Counted from the first letter of the stretch, positions 7,399 to 15,032 are shown. The stretch: DNA of 23,478 nt from JAAFIP01 sp043747295 (GCA_043747295.1 JAYTPK010000136.1:1-23478); one strand, 5' to 3'. The notes: generated from the letters alone by a model not told the origin. A program made the numbers and translations.

Positions 7399-8511
7399 AT
7401 GTACTTAGCATCCAGGCCTGCCCCACTGAACATTACAAACATGCAGCACCCACTTTTAAATCTCGGCTTGATCGGTTTTGCTACCGACCACAGAGACTTT
7501 GTGGCCACGCAATTAGCGCTGAATGCGGTAGACCATCTTACGCAGCCAGATGCTTGGGCTGGCAACGATGAGCTGCAGCATCCTATTTGGCAGGTCACTG
7601 ATTTTCGTGAAGCCGACGCATTGCTGATCAACGGCGACCGTATTTCTTACTCAGACACAGACGATTTGCGTTTTCACATGGCCGTGGATGGCACTGACAT
7701 CCTAGGTATACGCCCTAGCGAGTTGACCTTGCCCTACGCCATCAGCGGCGACATGACCCCAGATGTGGCAGCCATCGTCACCCAGCGCGCGCCCAATACC
7801 ATGCTGTATGACCAGCGCAGCATTACCCAAACGCTGCAATATTTTGAGGCCAGCCTGCGCCCTTTGCGCACTCTGTATGCGTTGGCCGCCATGGTGCAAG
7901 AACGGCGGCATGAAATAGATGCCAATCGCACATACCATCTTGAGCGCAGTGGCGTTTTAGATGCCATTATTGATCTACCTAATGCGCGCGTAATGTTGCG
8001 CGAGGGCCTGCGCCCTTTCGATTTGGATGAGTCTAGTTGGCTGACGCGCCCCATGTCAGCCAACAGCTTGCCGCCGCTGTTCTCGGTGTTTACGATGGAA
8101 GAGTTGGCTTGGCTGTTGGGTATGCACCGCCCAAATCCCACCATACCCGAGAGCTACCACACCAAGCCCGTCTACTTGCGCCGCATGCCGCGCGTGCGCA
8201 GCAGTTTGCTGTACCCACGCCATGCCGTATTGCTGCAGTGGTTAAGCCAACAGGGTTGCAAACTAGAACTTCTGGTCGACGCCATGGGCCTGAGTTCTGA
8301 CACCATTGTGCGTGATTTGCATGCCTTGTATATGTGCCGCGCCATCACCACCACAGTGAAAGATTCAATTTTGGCCGCCGAGGCAGGCATGTCGTCGGGC
8401 ACCGGATCATCAGCTTGTGCCGACTCTCGCTTAACAGGGCAAGACAGTGGCACTTTGCCAGCCTATGGCGAGGGCTTTGACTTGCCCACCATGGTGGGTG
8501 ATTTGCGCTAG
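7399..8511 (+). CDS. Unrecognised conserved-looking protein, possible C-terminal winged helix
   Basis: This is a soluble protein of 370 residues (ATG 7399) or 356 residues (ATG 7441, MQHPLLNLGLIGF). Neither start has a clear ribosome-binding site. I do not recognise the family. The first 110 residues read like an alpha/beta domain, with LGLIGFATDHRDFV and later EADALLINGDRIS as possible strand-helix units similar in layout to a degenerate receiver domain. A helical middle section contains TLYALAAMVQERRHEIDANRTYHLE. Residues 275-320 (HAVLLQWLSQQGCKLELLVDAMGLSSDTIVRDLHAL, interrupted here only by wording) have the spacing of a winged-helix fold, ending in a basic stretch. A low-complexity Ser/Gly/Thr tail follows. 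No catalytic motif is evident. It is an isolated transcription unit ending at a perfect hairpin. Confidence 0.75.
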   Translation: MYLASRPAPLNITNMQHPLLNLGLIGFATDHRDFVATQLALNAVDHLTQPDAWAGNDELQHPIWQVTDFREADALLINGDRISYSDTDDLRFHMAVDGTDILGIRPSELTLPYAISGDMTPDVAAIVTQRAPNTMLYDQRSITQTLQYFEASLRPLRTLYALAAMVQERRHEIDANRTYHLERSGVLDAIIDLPNARVMLREGLRPFDLDESSWLTRPMSANSLPPLFSVFTMEELAWLLGMHRPNPTIPESYHTKPVYLRRMPRVRSSLLYPRHAVLLQWLSQQGCKLELLVDAMGLSSDTIVRDLHALYMCRAITTTVKDSILAAEAGMSSGTGSSACADSRLTGQDSGTLPAYGEGFDLPTMVGDLR

Positions 8512-8512
8512 A

Positions 8513-8534
8513 CGCTAGGCGATATTGCCTAGCG
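8513..8534. terminator. Hairpin between convergent genes (possible bidirectional terminator)
   Basis: There is a perfect 8-bp stem, CGCTAGGC (8513-8520) with GCCTAGCG (8527-8534), and a GATATT loop. It fills the whole gap between the stop codons of the 370-residue protein and the GltB-like gene. No T-run follows on either strand, so it is not a classic intrinsic terminator. It could act with Rho or as a 3'-end stabiliser for both transcripts. Confidence 0.5.
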
Positions 8535-10178
8535 CTATACCACCGCTGCAAAACTACTGGCTTGTGCCACAGGCCAATACCGTTTGAACACTTGGTGTTG
8601 CGTATCTAAGTCACCCCCTAACAACGCACCATCGGGCATTTGCGGCACCAGGTTGGCCAGCAAACGCACTTGGTTGTCGTCTAGCCTGCGCACGATGTGG
8701 TGCGCGCTGATGGCACCGGGGTGCGTGAGGCCCGCAGCTTGCACCATCTCTTGCAGTGCGTGCAGGGTTTGCTGGTGAAAATTAAATACCCGGTCAGCTT
8801 TGGTAGGCACATGCAAGGCCTGCTGGCGGTGCGCGTCTTGCGTGGTCACACCTGTGGGGCAGTTGCCGGTGTGGCAGCTTTGCGCCTGAATGCAACCCAG
8901 TGCAAACATAAAGCCACGCGCTGAATTGCACCAGTCAGCCCCCAGCGCCATCATGCGGGCAATGTCAAACGCGCTGACCACTTTGCCTGCGCAGCCCAGG
9001 CGAATGCGATCGCGCAGGTTCACACCTTTAAGCGTGTTGTGCACCAGCAGCAAACCTTCTTGCAGCGGCGCGCCTACGTGGTCGGTAAACTCCAGCGGCG
9101 CAGCGCCCGTGCCGCCCTCGGCACCGTCCACCACAATAAAGTCAGGCGTAATGCCCGTGGCCTGCATGGCCTTGACAATGGCAAACCATTCCCACGGGTG
9201 GCCGATGCACAATTTAAAGCCTGTGGGTTTGCCGCCCGACAAGTCGCGCAGGTAGGCAATGAAATGCATCATCTCTACGGGCGTGCTAAAAGCGCTGTGC
9301 GCCGCAGGCGAGACGCAGTCTACCCCTACAGGCACGCCGCGCGCAGCAGCAATCTCTGCCGTTACCTTGGGGCCGGGTAGCACCCCGCCGTGGCCGGGTT
9401 TGGCACCCTGGCTGAGTTTCAGCTCAATCATTTTGACCTGTGCGTCGCAAGCATTGGCAGTGAATTTTAAAGCGTTAAAACTGCCGTCATCACTCCTACA
9501 ACCAAAGTAGCCCGAGCCAACTTCCCATACCAAATCGCCGCCATGCACACGGTGGTGTTGGCTAATTGAGCCCTCGCCCGTGTCGTGCGCAAAGCCGCCG
9601 CGCTTAGCCCCTTGGTTAAGCGCCAAAATGGCGTTGGCACTGAGCGCGCCAAAGCTCATGGCCGAAATGTTGAAAACGCTCATGGCGTAAGGCTGCGTGC
9701 AACCGCTAGCCTCGTGGCCCACGGTGACGCGAAAATCATGCGAAGCAATTTTAGTAGGTGCCATCGAATGGTTAATCCACTCGTAGCCCTCAGCGCCCAC
9801 ATCTAACTGCGTGCCAAACGGGCGCTTATCGCTCTCGCCTTTGGCGCGTTGGTACACCAGCGAGCGCTGCGCGCGTGAGAAGGGCGCGGCTTCGTTATCG
9901 CTTTCTAAAAAATACTGCCGCATCTCTGGGCGAATGTATTCCAGCAAAAACCTGAAGTGCCCGATGACCGGGTAGTTACGCAAAATAGCGTGCCTGCGTT
10001 GCCGCACATCACGCAGCCCCAATAAGCTAAGCCCCGCAAACACCACAAAGTACAGCAGGCCTAGGCGAAAAGCAATGAGGCTGAACAGCGACAGCAGTGC
10101 GCCAAAGATGCACAGCCCCCAAGCGGTGTAGCGAACAGGTAGGTAGGCGTTAGCCCGAGCAATAGTTTCTGCAATCAT
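8535..10178 (-). CDS. FMN-binding glutamate synthase-family protein (GltB-like domain, membrane-anchored)
   Basis: This 547-residue protein starts with two hydrophobic segments (about residues 15-55, including WGLCIFGALLSLFSLIAF), which suggest an N-terminal membrane anchor. The rest is the FMN-binding TIM-barrel and 3Fe-4S part of glutamate synthase: AMSFGALSANAILALNQGAK, GEGSISQHH, PGHGGVLPGPKV, VDGAEGGTGAAPLEFTDHVG, and the cysteine cluster in CIQAQSCHTGNCPTGV. It lacks the N-terminal glutamine amidotransferase and C-terminal GXGXG domains of full GltB (about 1,500 residues), so it is not a complete glutamate synthase. Such stand-alone FMN-binding glutamate synthase domain proteins are common in bacteria and their substrate is generally unproven. 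ATG 10178 is the first start in frame. The gene appears monocistronic. Confidence 0.92.
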   Translation of the reverse strand: MIAETIARANAYLPVRYTAWGLCIFGALLSLFSLIAFRLGLLYFVVFAGLSLLGLRDVRQRRHAILRNYPVIGHFRFLLEYIRPEMRQYFLESDNEAAPFSRAQRSLVYQRAKGESDKRPFGTQLDVGAEGYEWINHSMAPTKIASHDFRVTVGHEASGCTQPYAMSVFNISAMSFGALSANAILALNQGAKRGGFAHDTGEGSISQHHRVHGGDLVWEVGSGYFGCRSDDGSFNALKFTANACDAQVKMIELKLSQGAKPGHGGVLPGPKVTAEIAAARGVPVGVDCVSPAAHSAFSTPVEMMHFIAYLRDLSGGKPTGFKLCIGHPWEWFAIVKAMQATGITPDFIVVDGAEGGTGAAPLEFTDHVGAPLQEGLLLVHNTLKGVNLRDRIRLGCAGKVVSAFDIARMMALGADWCNSARGFMFALGCIQAQSCHTGNCPTGVTTQDAHRQQALHVPTKADRVFNFHQQTLHALQEMVQAAGLTHPGAISAHHIVRRLDDNQVRLLANLVPQMPDGALLGGDLDTQHQVFKRYWPVAQASSFAAVV

Positions 10179-10349
10179 GGTGGTAATGCTAACTGTAAAA
10201 ACTGCGCTGCACTAGCTGGCAAAACGCTGAGAACTGTGAAATAGGGTGTTATTGGCAGTTTTACCAGTGTTTTATGGCATTAGTCCAAGTATTCATTACG
10301 TTTATAGCTATGAAATTAATAGTGATTGATGTCTCAGTACCTAACGCCA
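10179..10349. other. Intergenic region with imperfect inverted repeat and one dispersed-repeat copy
   Basis: This 171-base A/T-rich gap lies between two minus-strand genes. GTAAAAACTGC near 10194-10204 and GCAGTTTTAC near 10256-10265 form an imperfect inverted pair about 50 bases apart. The GltB-like gene promoter should lie here. Bases 10281-10324 are a copy of the 44-base dispersed repeat (separate entry). No coding sequence is seen. Confidence 0.5.
10281..10324 (+). repeat. Dispersed 44-base repeat, copy 1 (intergenic)
   Basis: It begins TAGTCCAAGTATT and ends TAGCTATGAAATTAATAG. It matches the 19405-19448 copy at 36 of 44 positions without gaps (hand count). The right third contains GCTAT and ATAG as a small inverted repeat. 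Confidence 0.8.
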
Positions 10350-11267
10350 TTAACCAAACAACTGCTGCAAATATCCGGCGGTAGCTTGCGGCAACTCCTC
10401 AGGTATAAAGTGCCCCGCTGCCATAGCGTGGCCGCTGACCTGCGCGCTGCACTGCGCCTGCCACAGCGCTACAGGCTTAAACATTCGGTGCACTACGCCG
10501 CGCTCGCCCCACAGCACCATCGTGTCGCAGGCAATTTTGCCGCCTTGGTTTTCACCCTGCGCGCGGCTGGCACGGTCATGCTCTAGGTCTAGGCCCGCGC
10601 TGGCGCGGTAGTCTTCGCACATGCTGTGGGTAGCCTCATACGGCGCAAAACAGCGCTCATACTCTGCCAGTGCCAGCGGTTCAATGTAGGCCAAGCCCGC
10701 GCTGCCCCAGCCGCCCAGCTTGGCGTGCAGATAGTTTTTCCAGTCACTGTGAATCATGTTCTCGGGCAACGGGCTGGGCTGGATGAGGTGAAACCAGTGG
10801 TAGTAGGCGCGGGCAAACGCCATGTCGGTGGCGTTATACATGTCCAGCGTGGGCGCAATGTCGATCACGCAGAGCTTTTGTACTTTGTGCGGATGGTCCA
10901 GTGCTAAGCGGTGCGCCACGCGGCCGCCCCGGTCGTGGCCGCACAGGTAAAACTTGTCTATGCCCAGTGCAGTCATCACATCCACCAGGTCTTGCGCCAT
11001 CACGCGCTTGCTGGCCTGCGCGTGGTCTGCTGTACCCGGTAGTTTGGTGGAATCGCCATAGCCGCGCAAATCAGGCATCACTAAAAAGAAGTCTTTTTGC
11101 AGCAGCTGCGCTGCGCGGTGCCACAGCACATGGCTTTGCGGGAAGCCGTGCACCAGCAGCAGCGCAGGCTTGCTGCGGTTGCCGCCGTAGCGGGTGAATA
11201 TCTCTACCTGGTTTGGTGCATTACCAACGGTAAATTTTTGCGTTGTGAATCCTTCAAACCAAGCCAT
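10350..11267 (-). CDS. Alpha/beta hydrolase, fluoroacetate/haloacetate dehalogenase-like
   Basis: This 305-residue cytosolic hydrolase carries the complete active-site set known for fluoroacetate dehalogenases of the DehH1/FAcD type. The nucleophile is Asp112 in GHDRGGR, with halide/carboxylate-binding Arg113 and Arg116. Asp136 (VIDIAPT) is the triad acid. His157-Trp158 (YYHWF) and Tyr220 (CEDYRA) form the fluoride pocket, and His286 (GHFIPEE) is the general base. The oxyanion segment is HGFPQSH at 40-46. The expected reaction is hydrolytic C-F or C-Cl cleavage of 2-haloacetates to glycolate. Related hydrolases with this constellation include weakly active or untested members, so substrate is inferred. 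A GAGGAG ribosome-binding site precedes ATG 11267. No uptake or regulatory gene for haloacetates is adjacent. A gph gene for phosphoglycolate lies elsewhere in the window but is not linked. Confidence 0.88.
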   Translation of the reverse strand: MAWFEGFTTQKFTVGNAPNQVEIFTRYGGNRSKPALLLVHGFPQSHVLWHRAAQLLQKDFFLVMPDLRGYGDSTKLPGTADHAQASKRVMAQDLVDVMTALGIDKFYLCGHDRGGRVAHRLALDHPHKVQKLCVIDIAPTLDMYNATDMAFARAYYHWFHLIQPSPLPENMIHSDWKNYLHAKLGGWGSAGLAYIEPLALAEYERCFAPYEATHSMCEDYRASAGLDLEHDRASRAQGENQGGKIACDTMVLWGERGVVHRMFKPVALWQAQCSAQVSGHAMAAGHFIPEELPQATAGYLQQLFG

Positions 11268-11282
11268 GGTGGTGTACTCCTC

Positions 11283-11297
11283 AAGTATTCAATACTT
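11283..11297. promoter_or_regulatory. Palindrome upstream of the dehalogenase-like gene
   Basis: AAGTATT and AATACTT flank a single C, giving a perfect 7-bp inverted repeat 16-30 bases upstream of ATG 11267. It lies just upstream of the ribosome-binding site, so it could be an operator or a small mRNA hairpin. AAGTATT recurs near 11381. No regulator is encoded next to it. Confidence 0.35.
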
Positions 11298-11386
11298 ATA
11301 AACCCAATACGCAGAGGGTACAGCATCGTGGCGCATTCAAATAGCTAGGGTTCAGCTGTGCGGGCTTAGGGTGCGTACCAAGTATT

Positions 11387-11410
11387 AAGTCTGTAGTATC
11401 AAGTCTGTAG
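11387..11410. repeat. Short tandem repeat at the 3' end of the Acg-like gene
   Basis: AAGTCTGTAG occurs twice, at 11387-11396 and 11401-11410, separated by TATC. The second copy overlaps the last codons and stop of the Acg-like gene. This looks like a small tandem duplication that left the reading frame intact. Confidence 0.6.
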
Positions 11411-12592
11411 AAAGCGCTCCAACGGCCTGCGCGGTGTGGCTGGTGCAGGGCTGGCGGTATAGCCTAATCGGCAAAACATTTGCACGGTGGCATCACCCGC
11501 AGCGCGTGGCGCTGATTTACCCAAAATCAGCTGGTGTACTTTTTCATAGTGCGGCTTCATCTCGGTAAATTCTTGCAAGGCTTGGCTCATGGGGTGCACG
11601 CCTACGCCAAGCTCTGCAGCCTTGAGCTGCAGGCGCACATATGCGCGGCCCGCTTCAATTTGCTGACTACGGGAGTTGCCTGTCGTGGTGATCCAGACAA
11701 AACCCATGGCACTGCGGCTGTGACCTTCAAAGCGCCCCATGGCTGATTTGTAGGCTGTGCTACCTTGGGCCAACGGTGCGTTGCGCTCGACCATACCCAC
11801 TGCGTTGGCTAGGCGCACAAAAGTACTGTTGATAGAAATGCCATCCCGGTTTTTGAGAATTTCGTCAGGTCCAATACGCAGAAGTTTTGAGCTTTCCAAA
11901 TAGGTGCGTGGTGTTAGTAGCTCCACCTGCGCAGACTGCCAGCACAGATCTCGCATCACAGCTAACTGCGTGGTATCCACTGTGCCGCCTACCGCAACAC
12001 TCGCGGCTTGATTGCTGTCTGTCAGAGCTTTCAATGTGGCGAGGCTGACAAAGCGCGCTGTGTCATAGTCGCTTTTAGGCGTGTGGCGTTTTAAGATATG
12101 GTCAAACAGTGCATCTGGTGCAACTGCTGTGCTAGTCTTGTTGATGGCAATGTGTGCCACTGGGCGGGCGTCCCACGCCTTGAGGTCAATGGGCAATTCA
12201 TTTTGTGGCCACAACGTGACTTGGGATTCCAGTCCCTCTTTGGCCAAAGCCATCACCAGCAATTCAATAAAAGCGCCGTGGCCAATCAAGATTTGCCTTC
12301 CGTAAGGGTCGGTCTCTGCCAGTACACGTTGCGGGTCAGTTCTTACAATGACCATGTCTGGCTGGCGCAAGTCCACTAACCAAGGTTGCAAGTTGTGCGG
12401 GTTGGGTGCGGTGATGGCATAGGCCAGAGCCCGACGACGCGGGTCAACCTCTGCCCCAGGGCCTTGCCAAGCCTCGACGGCTGCATCAGGAAAGGCGCCT
12501 GATGCGCAGCCAGTGAGCGAAGCGGTAGTGGCTAATGTAGCGGCAGTCACAGTGCCGCCCCCTACTAAGCGTATAAAGTTATGTCGTTGCAT
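11399..12592 (-). CDS. Acg-family nitroreductase-like FMN-binding lipoprotein
   Basis: This 397-residue protein resembles the Acg group of nitroreductase-fold proteins (two fused nitroreductase-like domains, as in mycobacterial Acg). AYAITAPNPHNLQPWLVDL (about 57-76) corresponds to the FMN-phosphate-binding start of the fold. The second half contains SRSAMGFVWITT and GRAYVRLQLKAAELGVGVHPMSQAL, typical of the C-terminal domain. The N-terminus MQRHNFIRLVGGGTVTAATL reads like a degraded Tat signal (RH instead of RR) and ends in a lipobox, LTGC with Cys29, so an exported lipoprotein is likely. Acg itself binds FMN but no enzymatic reaction is settled. An AAAAGG ribosome-binding site precedes the ATG. 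It is downstream of the membrane-protein gene by 44 bases and probably cotranscribed, opposite a LysR gene. Confidence 0.85.
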   Translation of the reverse strand: MQRHNFIRLVGGGTVTAATLATTASLTGCASGAFPDAAVEAWQGPGAEVDPRRRALAYAITAPNPHNLQPWLVDLRQPDMVIVRTDPQRVLAETDPYGRQILIGHGAFIELLVMALAKEGLESQVTLWPQNELPIDLKAWDARPVAHIAINKTSTAVAPDALFDHILKRHTPKSDYDTARFVSLATLKALTDSNQAASVAVGGTVDTTQLAVMRDLCWQSAQVELLTPRTYLESSKLLRIGPDEILKNRDGISINSTFVRLANAVGMVERNAPLAQGSTAYKSAMGRFEGHSRSAMGFVWITTTGNSRSQQIEAGRAYVRLQLKAAELGVGVHPMSQALQEFTEMKPHYEKVHQLILGKSAPRAAGDATVQMFCRLGYTASPAPATPRRPLERFLQT

Positions 12593-12636
12593 GGTGTTTG
12601 CCTTTTAGGTTGGGTTGGATGAAAATAAATGAACGG

Positions 12637-13506
12637 TTAAGCCAGAAATGGCAGGCCGCGTAACGCTTGAACAAAAGTCCAAGTACCAAAACCAGTGAAT
12701 GCGATAGCGAAAATCCATACTGCGTTGACTGCACGCGTCTGCGTCATCTGCACCATCTGTTTGAGGCCCGCAAGGTGAAGCGCAAAAGCAAAAGCCGGAA
12801 TAAAGTGCATGGCATGGATGCCAAAAAAGTGCGCCACACGCAAATCGCCGCCAGTGCGCGACCATTTCACCAGCGGCAATCCACCGCTATCACTCAGCAC
12901 ACCACCTACCCAATGGCCTGCCCGCTGTGAACTTAAGTAGCCACCAAATCCTGTACCAATCACAAAGGTCAAAATGAGACCTAGTACCACAGCCAGCTTG
13001 AGTGCAGCAGGCAACTCATAATCCCGGCTGCGAGCAATCAAGATACCCAACACCATGGCAGCACTTGACAGCACCACAGCACCAATGCCCATCAGCGTAT
13101 ACATAGTGGCAAAAAACCGTGAACTCAGGTTGTAGTGCGATGCCAGACCCAGACTGCCTTGCACCGTGATGTAACCCACCTCAAACAGCCCCGAGATTAC
13201 CGCGCCCCACACGACATAGCGTGCTTTTTTGGTGTGCAGCGCTTCTTTAGGAAGCCAAACCATGAACAAACCCAGAGTGAGTAAATACACGCCTGTCGAG
13301 ACTTGAAATTTAAAAGGCTTAAGCCATACGCTCACGCCTTGGAGCTGGCGGCTGTCTAAGAGCGTAAAAGCCAATGTGGGGATGGACAGGGCTAGCAGTG
13401 CTAATCCCACCCAAAACAGAGCTGCTGATGCTGTGCGAGTGCGGGATATTAGATCTGTTACCGCCCCTAGACTCAAGGGGGTGGCTAAGCTATTGAAAGT
13501 AGTCAT
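12637..13506 (-). CDS. Polytopic membrane protein of unknown function
   Basis: This 289-residue protein has about 7-8 hydrophobic helices. Recognisable polar positions within membrane segments are WLKPFKFQVSTGVYLLTLG (about 62-80), EVGYITVQGSLGLASHYN (about 109-126), TMYTLMGIGAV, and HFFGIHAMHFIPAFAF (about 228-243), whose three histidines could bind metal or haem. Homologous-looking proteins in Proteobacteria are, as far as I know, uncharacterised. The gene is divergent from a LysR regulator with an 89-base gap and precedes the Acg-like gene, so the pair is the likely LysR target. A quinone- or haem-linked electron donor to the exported Acg-like protein is possible, but this is speculation from context. 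Confidence 0.82.
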   Translation of the reverse strand: MTTFNSLATPLSLGAVTDLISRTRTASAALFWVGLALLALSIPTLAFTLLDSRQLQGVSVWLKPFKFQVSTGVYLLTLGLFMVWLPKEALHTKKARYVVWGAVISGLFEVGYITVQGSLGLASHYNLSSRFFATMYTLMGIGAVVLSSAAMVLGILIARSRDYELPAALKLAVVLGLILTFVIGTGFGGYLSSQRAGHWVGGVLSDSGGLPLVKWSRTGGDLRVAHFFGIHAMHFIPAFAFALHLAGLKQMVQMTQTRAVNAVWIFAIAFTGFGTWTFVQALRGLPFLA

Positions 13507-13595
13507 AAATGTGTCTTTGCTTCGTGATGTGCTGTATTATCAAAACGAAAGCCGCATTACACAATTAGCTATCTTTCAATATCAGAATTACATAA
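13507..13595. promoter_or_regulatory. Divergent promoter/operator region, LysR versus membrane-protein/Acg operon
   Basis: This A/T-rich 89-base gap contains TATTAT at 13535-13540, a plausible -10 for one of the two divergent units. It also has an imperfect inverted repeat, GCTTCGT near 13519-13525 with ACGAAAGC near 13545-13552, spaced as a LysR-type footprint could be. CAATTAGCTAT near 13562 matches the middle of the dispersed repeat for 11 bases only. Operator position is inferred. Confidence 0.45.
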
Positions 13596-14480
13596 ATGAA
13601 TACCAATTTCGATTGGACGTTAATTCGGTCATTTCTTGCGGCGCTTGACCACGGCAGCTTATTGGCTGCTGCCCGCGCTATTGAAGTAAGCCAGCCAACG
13701 ATTGGCAGACACATCACGGAACTGGAAAGTCAGCTAGGTGTTGTGCTGTTTGAGCGCACCGGTCGTGGCTTGTTGCCAACCGATATGGCGCTTCGATTGG
13801 CAGATGCCGCCAGAGCTATGGAAAACGGTGCTCTTTTGTTGGCACGCAATGTGTCTGCGCAGAAAACCAGTGCGAGCGGTAGCGTACGTATCGCTGTGAG
13901 CCGATCTGTAGCCTGCGTTTTGTTACCGTCTGTCTTGGCGCAAATGCGAATGGTTTTGCCGGATATTCAGGTGGAAATTTTAGCTAGCGACGAGGTGAGC
14001 AACCTGCTAAGACGCGAAGCCGATATTGCGGTGCGTATGGTCAGGCCAGATCAAAACAGTTTAGTGGCCAAGCGCATAGCCCAAGTGACGCTTGGTGCTT
14101 ATGCGCATAGCGATTACCTGCGCAGGCGCGGCGTGCCCAAACAACCTCAAGACCTGTTAACCCATGAGGTTGTTGGCCGTGACAAAGATGACGCTATCAT
14201 TCGTGGCTTTGCAGCGTTTGGGTATGTCGTAAAAAAAGACAGATTTGCTTTGCGCACCGATGACATCATGGCTTACTGGGGTGCTGTACAGGCTGGGCTA
14301 GGGATAGGTTTTGTAGCAGATTTTCTAGCACGCAGCGATAAGCAAGTGCAGTCAATCTTGCCTATGCTAAAAATTTCACCTCTGCCCGTTTGGTTAACCG
14401 TGCATCGAGAAATTCGCACTGACCAGCATATACGCGCAGTCTACGATTTTCTGGCAAAAGCGATACCTAAGGCGCTTTAG
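13596..14480 (+). CDS. LysR-family transcriptional regulator (Acg-cluster)
   Basis: This 294-residue LysR-type regulator has an N-terminal winged helix-turn-helix at residues 5-65 (FLAALDHGSLLAAARAI, VSQPTIGRHITELESQLG, LFERTGRGLLPT). A linker helix follows, then a two-lobed effector domain (about 90-290) with GSVRIAVSRSVA at its start. The length is standard. The ATG is chosen because the domain starts within the first ten residues. Its divergent orientation to the membrane-protein/Acg operon implies autoregulation and control of that operon. The effector ligand cannot be predicted. Its stop lies 15 bases from the pncC stop (convergent), with no clear terminator between. Confidence 0.94.
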   Translation: MNTNFDWTLIRSFLAALDHGSLLAAARAIEVSQPTIGRHITELESQLGVVLFERTGRGLLPTDMALRLADAARAMENGALLLARNVSAQKTSASGSVRIAVSRSVACVLLPSVLAQMRMVLPDIQVEILASDEVSNLLRREADIAVRMVRPDQNSLVAKRIAQVTLGAYAHSDYLRRRGVPKQPQDLLTHEVVGRDKDDAIIRGFAAFGYVVKKDRFALRTDDIMAYWGAVQAGLGIGFVADFLARSDKQVQSILPMLKISPLPVWLTVHREIRTDQHIRAVYDFLAKAIPKAL

Positions 14481-14495
14481 CGTGGGCAGGTGTTT

Positions 14496-15029
14496 TTAAA
14501 CATGCGGATCGTCTTCTAGCAATACCAGCACTCGCTGCAGCGCGTAGCGCACCGTGGCCTCGCGTACAGCTGCGCGGTCGCCTGCAAAGAGGCGCACCTC
14601 GCTGTACAGATTGCCGTGCAAGCTAAAGCCAAACCACACTGTCCCTACGGGCTTGGCAGCGCTGCCGCCCGTGGGGCCTGCTACGCCAGTGACGGCGATG
14701 CTGACCTGCGCACCCGAGCGGCGTGCTGCGCCAAACGCCATGGCGCGGGCTACGGGTTCGCTTACAGCACCGTGCTCGGCAATCAGCTGGGCATCGACAC
14801 CTAGTTGCACGGTTTTGGCATGGTTGGAATAGGTAACAAACGCGCTGTCAAACCAGTCAGATGAGCCACTAACGGATGTGCATACCGCGCTGATCAGCCC
14901 ACCAGTGCAGCTTTCGGCTGTGGCCAGTTTGTAGCCTTCTTTGGTAAGCTTTTGAGCCAGTAGTCCAAGTAAATACTGCTCAAGCAGCTCTGAATTTAAT
15001 AGCGATAAGGGTGAATTTAAAAGGGCCAT
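14496..15029 (-). CDS. pncC: Nicotinamide-nucleotide amidohydrolase (CinA C-terminal domain family)
   Basis: This 177-residue stand-alone CinA C-terminal domain deamidates NMN to nicotinic acid mononucleotide in NAD recycling. Motifs: LATAESCTGGLISAVCTSVSG (about 37-57), with the catalytic Ser in ESCTGG; FVTYSNHAKTVQLGV; GAVSEPVARAMAFGAARRSGA; SIAVTGVAGPTGGSAAKPVGTVWFG. The N-terminus MALLNSPLSLLNSELLEQYL is longer than usual, and most of the excess (about residues 8-22) is encoded by a copy of the 44-base dispersed repeat (14961-15004). It is separated from pgpA by three bases, so they are translationally coupled. The short PncC form lacks the N-terminal MoCF domain of full CinA. Confidence 0.93.
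   Translation of the reverse strand: MALLNSPLSLLNSELLEQYLLGLLAQKLTKEGYKLATAESCTGGLISAVCTSVSGSSDWFDSAFVTYSNHAKTVQLGVDAQLIAEHGAVSEPVARAMAFGAARRSGAQVSIAVTGVAGPTGGSAAKPVGTVWFGFSLHGNLYSEVRLFAGDRAAVREATVRYALQRVLVLLEDDPHV
14961..15004 (+). repeat. Dispersed 44-base repeat, copy 2 (inside pncC, antisense)
   Basis: It starts TAGTCCAAGTAAATACTGCT, continues CAAGCAGCTCTG and ends AATTTAATAGCG. It matches the 19405 copy at 38 of 44 positions without gaps (hand count). On the pncC strand it is translated as part of the N-terminal extension. Confidence 0.85.
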
Positions 15030-15032
15030 GTT

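Noticed and set aside
12675..12718. Another AGTCCAAGTA match, inside the polytopic membrane-protein gene
   Set aside because: Only the first ten bases match the dispersed repeat; the rest does not align at the same spacing. One 10-base match in this window is near chance level.
13555..13585. CAATTAGCTAT upstream of the LysR gene as a seventh repeat copy
   Set aside because: The 11-base core matches copy 4, but the AGTCCAAG block is missing and the right part diverges. It is mentioned only under the promoter entry.
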